Assembly (NCBI GenBank): GCA_028565635.1
Contig: JAOXYB010059612.1
Span: forward strand, 1-25,151
DNA from: Phoronis ovalis
Lineage: Eukaryota > Phoronida > Phoronidae
Length of the DNA: 25,151 bases
Reading direction: 5' to 3'
A program made the position numbers and the translations under genes. Shown here in pieces: positions 19,601 through 25,151 of this stretch (position 1 is its first letter; each line of letters begins with the position of its first letter). The notes under the pieces were generated by a model, which did not search any database, had not been told where the DNA came from, and saw only the letters and a program-made list of their open reading frames with translations.

Positions 19601-22192
19601 AATTGAGTTCTAGTTTCAGTTAAGTAACTAGTTGGGATTTCCCCGAATTGAACAGTTTACTTCGAAAATAAATCCGCGATACAGAAGAGTTCACAAATGA
19701 CAACTTAACTAATATGATTAAGCCCTCCTTTTGACACGAGGACCAATTCGTTATATCTGAGAAACTGCTGCAGAAATGATGTTTTTATATATAATACGAT
19801 TAACGAAAAATTAATGAATCTTTTCAGTTTTCAAAGTTTTTACCGCCTAATTCGACTAGGTAGCGTAACAGTTTGCGCAGTAATATAATTACGCGAAACA
19901 ATATATATCTTTTAACCTACAGTAACTTTAGTTTTTACGGTGAGATATTAACAGACGCCTTTGTTGAAAGCCAACTAACCAAATAAAGTACAATATTTGC
20001 ATTCTAGATTGGGGGTTTCCCCATCCACGAACTTTATAAAAGCGGCAATTTTAGCGAGGTCATGAGAAGTAACCGATAAATGTAACGCTGATACAATTTT
20101 GACAAGTTGTGCAACTTGTTACTACAAGAAATTACTTTATTTCATATAATAACCATAACAAGAAGACGTTCATCTGGTGTAAATATTCAGGTGTTTATTT
20201 AATTTCGTTAATTCGCTTTTTACTCCGGCAGTCCGTTGAGTCCGCTGATTAACGTTGCCCTTTGTTATCTTGTTGTCATAATTTCTCAAGATACAACAAA
20301 ATTGTTTCTAATATAATTCTAATATAGCATATGTGCATACCTGTTTATACTCTTATTTGCTACAGTAAAGTTTGTCATAAACAAAATGGACAATTCAAAA
20401 GCCTTGTTGATTTCTACTGATATGACAAGATCCTACAAGTGTAATATCAGTGTGATAGGCTGTTTTTGCTATTCAAAATTACCATCCAAAATGGTAAAAA
20501 CAATATCTTGGAAATTGGGTATTGGTCAGTTCACGTTAAGTGGCTATATCGTTTCCACACTGGTATACCAGTATCAAAAGGTTTATGAATTTATGAGACA
20601 AATAATAGTTAACTGGTACAAAGGTGATGCCTGTAAATTTTATGGTGTTAAAAACAGTTTTTCAAAGTAATATATCATAGTATTGTATTTTTTAAATATG
20701 ATTTGTAATCAGTTTGCACCTACAGAGTTGGTTTAATTTGCAGAAAAAGTCTGACATCATTACCTTGGTATAATTGAAATTTTATTTAGTAATTCAACAT
20801 TTTCACTGTATTTCAGGGAGTTTATATTACGTATGTCCATGAAAATAGCCCAGCACATCAATGTGGCCTTCAAATGCATGACAAAGTTCTGCAGGTATGT
20901 TTTATTCGCATTATTATTCCTAAATGGCATGCAAAATGCATGGCAAACTTGGCAACTCTCACTAATTATTCATTAGACTCAGGCATCCATGTTTAATTGT
21001 TTACTGTCATATAAAGTTACCTTATCCCCAACAAAATCAAATTAAGAACGCTGCTGCTTGGCAGCTGCACCCTGCATTCTTGACAACCCACTCTCTCAAC
21101 CCTGGCCAACAGGAAATCAATACACTTTAAAAATGAGCTGTGAAGCAATCATTTTTTCATAGTAAAAAACGACTTCATTTTCTAGCTGTATAAATTTTTA
21201 TTGTTTGTTATAAATCCAGCCCCAGGACTCCAGCATATACCCTGGATACACCTCTCACTTTACAATGTGTATATACATATGTATACATACACAGCTTTAT
21301 AACAGTGTTATGTCTGTCTGGGTATGTTTACTGGAGTGTTAAGTGCATGTTTTTTTTAAATAGCACTGTTTAAAGTAGGTTTTGCAATTTATGAAATAAC
21401 TCTTTGCTTTTTGTATGTAAATTATGCCTTTGATCTTGCAGCTTGCGGTGCCCTTTGTATCAAAATGAATTATGCTATTGGTACACTATTACAATTTTAT
21501 ATTTTTCTGTTCTACATTGTTACATGGAAATTATGTGTTGGATGCTCATGCAATCCAAAAAAAAACTAATGAAAGTATACAGAGTGAAGTTATTTCACAT
21601 TTACAAGGCCAGGCATCATGCAGTTTTTAGTTATTCAGTGATTTTATAGCTTGATAATAAATGTTTTGAAAGTTATTTCTGTCATCCAATCATTTTCTGG
21701 CATTAAGTCAGCTGACTTCACAGGAGTGCAAGAACAGATTTGTTTAATATTGTATTCTACAAATACATTATTTTTTTGGTATTCTGCAGAATATAATATT
21801 ATAATATATTGCACCATGTTGTTGTATTACTGGGTGCAATGACACATGACTTGAATCATTGAATCATTTTAAAAAAAATTCCTTCTGTAAACTGTTATAA
21901 TTTTACATTCTTTGGCAATTTCACTATTTTTTTCCTCTTCTGTCTTTTCATATATTTTTTTATAATTTAGGTGAATGGTTTAGATTTTACAATGCTAACA
22001 CATGAGAAAGCCTGCAAGTATATTCGTAAAGATGCAGTACTAAACATGTTAGTGCACAGAAAGGGAATGCCGCAAATGAGGAATAACCAGCAACCAGGGC
22101 AGCAGCAGCAATATCAATCATATGGCAATCCTCATGGTATGAATAGGCAGCCAAATGCACAGCAGATGAGAAACTATAACATGGGGTATTAG
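16632..22192 (+). CDS. TAX1BP3: TAX1BP3/TIP-1-like single PDZ protein (167 aa)
   Basis: TIP-1 is a cytosolic protein that is almost only one PDZ domain; by binding C-terminal peptides without linking them to other domains it acts as a competitor of scaffold proteins (partners in vertebrates include beta-catenin and rhotekin). Exons: 16632-16682, 18665-18817, 20817-20894, 21971-22192 (TAG), all phase 0. The hallmark GFRIGGGIDQD (residues 47-57) contains the peptide-binding loop, followed by KGVYIT, GLQMHDKVLQVNG and the second helix with His105 (LTHEKA), the residue of class I PDZ domains. The start ATG precedes a full donor, AGT|GTAAGT. Human TIP-1 is 124 aa; here the N-terminus is longer and residues 127-167 form a tail rich in Gln and Asn, which the human protein lacks. 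Confidence 0.92.
16683..18664 (+). other. TAX1BP3 intron 1, nothing recognised
   Basis: 1982 bp. The first 300 bp are richer in CpG, as expected next to a promoter. Minus-strand frames at 16728-16961 and 17350-17598 have no recognised similarity. No inverted repeats with flanking duplications were found. Confidence 0.55.
19026..20260. mobile_element. 1235-bp non-autonomous DNA transposon in TAX1BP3 intron 2
   Basis: The ends form inverted repeats: the left end reads GGCCAAAGTTAATCAGCGGA and the reverse complement of the right end reads GGGCAACGTTAATCAGCGGA. They differ at two of the first 31 positions (19026-19056 against 20230-20260), and weaker similarity with gaps continues to about 60 bp. 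Perfect 9-bp duplications, TTTGTTATC, flank it at 19017-19025 and 20261-20269. There is no long open frame, so it needs a transposase from elsewhere. Its end sequence is unrelated to that of the 11479-12498 element, so it is a second family with the same duplication length. GG ends with 8-9 bp duplications are known in Merlin-type elements, but the assignment is open. Confidence 0.92.
20270..20816 (+). other. Rest of TAX1BP3 intron 2
   Basis: Between the mobile element and exon 3. A 94-codon open frame at 20386-20670 starts MDNSKALLIS; it has no recognised domain and lies in an intron on the coding strand. I regard it as chance, though its length in AT-rich DNA is slightly unusual. Confidence 0.5.
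20895..21970 (+). other. TAX1BP3 intron 3, nothing recognised
   Basis: 1076 bp. A GC-richer patch at about 21045-21110 and an alternating TATACATA stretch at 21265-21293 are the only departures from plain AT-rich intron. The open frames at 21443-21649 and 21651-21842 have no recognised similarity. Confidence 0.5.
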
Positions 22193-22707
22193 GTGGATGA
22201 CTACCAGCATGGAATTAAAAGGGAAAATTCTCAAAGGAAAGAAGTACTGCATGGTTCTTTTCATGTCTTAAAATGCAACCAAGGACAACTTTAAAACAAA
22301 TAGAATATAACTTGGAATGTTGAGCTGACTATTAGCTTTTCATGTCATGATATTAACAGGCAGAAATACACATCGTAGGAAATAGGTAACAACCTTTCTG
22401 TGGAAACATGGATGTACATGCACAAGTCGAGATACTTTTGTGGTGGAATTACCATGTAGTCAAATTCATAACATGGCACAAATATGGTGTTTGTAATATA
22501 CTGAAATGTGCCACAGCAACTGGATATAGCTGTCAGATGATAAAAGTATGATGCATGTTACTTACCATTCTTACTGCGGTGTTCAGTGAATTTCCTTTGG
22601 TGATGTCATTGAGCAGAAGCTCTTCATTATTAATTACAGGCTTGTCTCATCACTTAGATGTGCAGGTGTAAATAAAGGCATAAGTGGCAGATTGTCCAAT
22701 AAATAAA
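22193..22707 (+). terminator. TAX1BP3 3' UTR with poly(A) signals
   Basis: AATAAA occurs at 22671-22676, 22698-22703 and 22702-22707, about 480-515 bases after the stop. The cluster followed by a T-rich stretch is a good candidate for the main cleavage region. Confidence 0.6.
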
Positions 22708-24950
22708 GTTTGTATGGTAGTTTAGTATTGGATAAAAACATTTTTTTAATTAAAAATTTGTAGCCTTGGACACCAGTTTCCCACTGATGCCATTATAAAA
22801 ACTATGATACTGAAGTAATTGGTAGCGGTAAAGTTGAAAGTCTTCCTTCATCTTCCAATCTGTCTAATATTGGCACGATAGCTATGCATACGTAAGACTT
22901 AACCGTGTGCAGTAAAACGTGGGGATGTATTAGGAATACAAGGAAGATCTCTTCTAAATAGTTATTTCAATATTTTTATAAGAAGTCATGTTGATTGAAA
23001 GTTCCATCTAGTCATACAGACAACACTCCCTTTTTGGAGGAATATATTTTGCACAGTAGTATTTTAATGCACACTTTATTTATAGATAACTTTTCTTGAG
23101 GTTTTGTATGTTTCTCAAATTTTACATTGTTTGTTTCAATTGATGTATTCTGATGATAGATCAAGTTTATGAAGGTAGAGCAATGTACTGACCAGTTCTG
23201 CCAATAAGAACTAACGATATCATTGGTGGATTCAGGGTAAACGTGATCACCCTTTTAGCAATATAAGTAAACTTATCTATTGTGTCATACAAGGAGTTTA
23301 CTTAGATTGCCTTCTACTGGAATTTGATCAAACACAATACCTTATCCACATACACTCTCGAGAATAAAGAACCCATTATAGCTATGCCTTACTGTTTGAA
23401 TCAACAAATTCTAAATCAAAATGTGTGACTTTATTTACGAAAAACATTTGTCAGGAACAGAATTCCTAAGAAATCAAATTTTATGCTGTTGTTATGAGCT
23501 CCTCCACACAGTAGGATAACTGGCCTTGAATGTTTGTCCTCGAGAATGAAATTTAGAAAATGATCCACTCTTTGAGGTAATCCTGGATCCACCTGTAGAT
23601 ATCTCTCGAATCCAATGTGTACTTTGATGCATATGAGGGTATATTAGTTTGTATGACAGGGTTTATAGAATATTTTGAATACTCACTTTAGTACCTCTAA
23701 CAAAATATCTACATTCTAGTCTCATTAACAGGACAAATGAACATGTAGAAAGTCTATATATATGAATATATACTGTGTTTATAATATTAGAGTCCTGATC
23801 AGTTTACTTCCACTTCATGATTGAACTGTGTCAGTTCTACTGGTATTTTTAACTAGTTTATATCTTTTTTAACTGCATGAGTAATATATACATTAATGTA
23901 ACAGGTAACTTGTTGAACAATTTTGAAATACATAATTATATTATATTCACCCAATGGTTTGCATCATAGTTCTTACACAGATATATATGTATCGCTTTCA
24001 AATACGCTGATATCTTGTGAATAGGACCCTTAGTTATAATTTCAAGTCTTGACCCATCGTCGCTTTCCACGGCTATACTGTCATGTTGAGTCATTCTGAA
24101 TAGGTTGTATATTGCTGGGGAGCTTCCTTTGCTTAGCAGAGTGACTATAGATAAACTCTGGCAGGACAGAATGATCTTGTCCACTTGGGAATATCGTGAG
24201 ATATGATGGTTAGTCCAGTGGTGGATAATGGGTTTTCCCCAAGGATGTGTGGATTTTTATTCTACAAGCAAACAAAAAAGTTTAATTTTCGAAAAGTAGA
24301 CTCGGCTTTGGAAGATGCACATGCTTTCCACATCCTTGCTAAATGGCCACGGAATTAACCTAACATTCGATATCAGCTTTTCAAACATTAAGTGTCAATT
24401 ATAGTTTTCAAATTTATGAATGGTTTAAGAATAAATGGATGAATAAACAATTTTAGGAATGATATTAAACTATTTTGCATTGCACTTATCCCCCTAGTGG
24501 TGAACATAACTGGGATCCTGTTACTCCTAACAATTACGAAATATTAAGTTTAGATCTGTTTTACCATAATCAACATGTGGGTGAGTCGTGCATTTTAAAA
24601 TTTAGAAATATATTCCACAGCTTCAAAATGAAAAAGAAATGTATAATCAACTATAGTGTTTTTTACCGTGGTGCTGGAAGTACATGTATGTGAGATGTAG
24701 GAACTCGTGTGTTGACATAAAATTGATCTTGGAATATCACAAGAGTTGCAGTTCTCGATATTGATTCTCATGACAGGTGGTTCAAAGTTTGCATCGCTGA
24801 CAGCATCTCGGATAGTTATATATCGGAGAGGAAAAATTTGATTATAACACTATGTGGTTCCATCGCGATAATCCTTATAACTCACTTGAATGCATGTTAT
24901 CAAGCAAACAGAGCAGTGCTTCTCGTATAATATTGATACTATTATCACAG
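22708..24950. other. Intergenic region without recognised genes
   Basis: About 2.2 kb. Open frames at 23936-24184 (minus) and 24475-24693 (plus) are short and unlike any family I know. The 51-bp palindrome at 23259-23309 is the one structured item. The part from about 24000 to 24600 is less AT-rich in places and could hold old repeat fragments. Confidence 0.45.
23259..23309. repeat. 51-bp palindrome carrying the ends of the 1020-bp element family
   Basis: It begins CAATATAAGTAAACT and ends GAGTTTACTTAGATTG. The right end is identical to the last 16 bases of the element at 11479-12498; the left end matches its first 15 bases with one change. The arms are separated by about 20 bp of unrelated sequence. 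The flanking 9-mers (CCCTTTTAG and CCTTCTACT) are not a clear duplication. Confidence 0.6.
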
Positions 24951-25151
24951 CCTCTAGGCAGGTCTACGGGGCCGGGGGGTACTCAATGTTTTTTGAATAC
25001 GGGGGTGTGCCGCGGAACCCAATCCAAAATGTTTGCTTGCGGTAGCAAACCCAATCCAAAATTTTTGAAATATCAGGGTAGCAATCCAAATTTTGTGAAA
25101 TATAAGGGTAGCAATCCAAAATTTTAAAATATTTGAGTAGCAATCCATTTT
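24951..25151. repeat. GC-rich repeat end followed by about 30-bp tandem units, cut by the window edge
   Basis: A sharply GC-rich block (24961-25022, with runs of G) is followed by direct repeats built on TAGCAATCCAAA: 25043-25078 (36 bp with an inserted CCCAAT variant), 25079-25108 (30 bp), 25109-25137 (29 bp) and a partial unit from 25138. A GC-rich end with subterminal tandem units is usual for dispersed transposons. On the plus strand the units read as a 10-residue repeat (GSNPNFVKYK), ended by TAA at 25125-25127. The rest lies outside the window. Confidence 0.65.

Noticed and set aside
20386-20670. 94-codon plus-strand frame as a nested gene
   Set aside because: No recognised domain, no promoter or poly(A) context, and it lies in an intron; probably chance.
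25043-25151. Repeats at the right edge as a CRISPR array
   Set aside because: The units are contiguous degenerate tandem repeats without unique spacers, in an animal genome.

Overview
The window is nuclear DNA from an animal. It is AT-rich, its genes have many introns with GT-AG borders, and its poly(A) signals are AATAAA. The three genes are typical animal genes. I would guess a mollusc or another lophotrochozoan, but nothing here fixes the phylum.

Layout from left to right: (1) 195-720, minus strand: a broken, partial copy of the NDC1 gene covering two exons and their introns. (2) 1715-6703, plus strand: an actin gene with CArG boxes, a TATA box, a non-coding first exon and seven coding exons giving 378 aa. 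(3) 7513-16521, minus strand: a complete NDC1 gene for the membrane nucleoporin that anchors the nuclear pore, in 16 exons giving 590 aa. (4) 16522-16631: a 110-bp gap between the NDC1 and TAX1BP3 start codons, read as a shared divergent promoter. (5) 16632-22707, plus strand: a TAX1BP3/TIP-1-type single-PDZ gene, four coding exons giving 167 aa, with an unusual Q/N-rich tail. (6) 22708-25151: intergenic DNA ending in a short degenerate tandem repeat that runs off the window.

Every exon set was assembled by hand. In each gene the exon phases agree and the summed length is a multiple of three (actin 1137 nt, NDC1 1773 nt, TAX1BP3 504 nt), which is strong internal support. Actin and NDC1 converge tail to tail; NDC1 and TAX1BP3 diverge head to head. 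The three genes have no obvious shared pathway.

Two well-bounded mobile elements sit in introns, each with perfect 9-bp target-site duplications. One is a 1020-bp element (11479-12498) in NDC1 with 40-bp identical terminal inverted repeats and a small intact gene-like unit inside. The other is a 1235-bp element (19026-20260) in TAX1BP3 with different ends. A 51-bp palindrome at 23259-23309 carries the ends of the first family. The most interesting points are the NDC1 pseudogene left of actin, which suggests a tandem duplication that may have produced a second actin gene outside the window; the mini-gene inside the 1020-bp element; the Q/N-rich tail on TAX1BP3; and the altered D-loop of the actin. 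I found no RNA genes, CRISPR arrays or bacterial-type systems.
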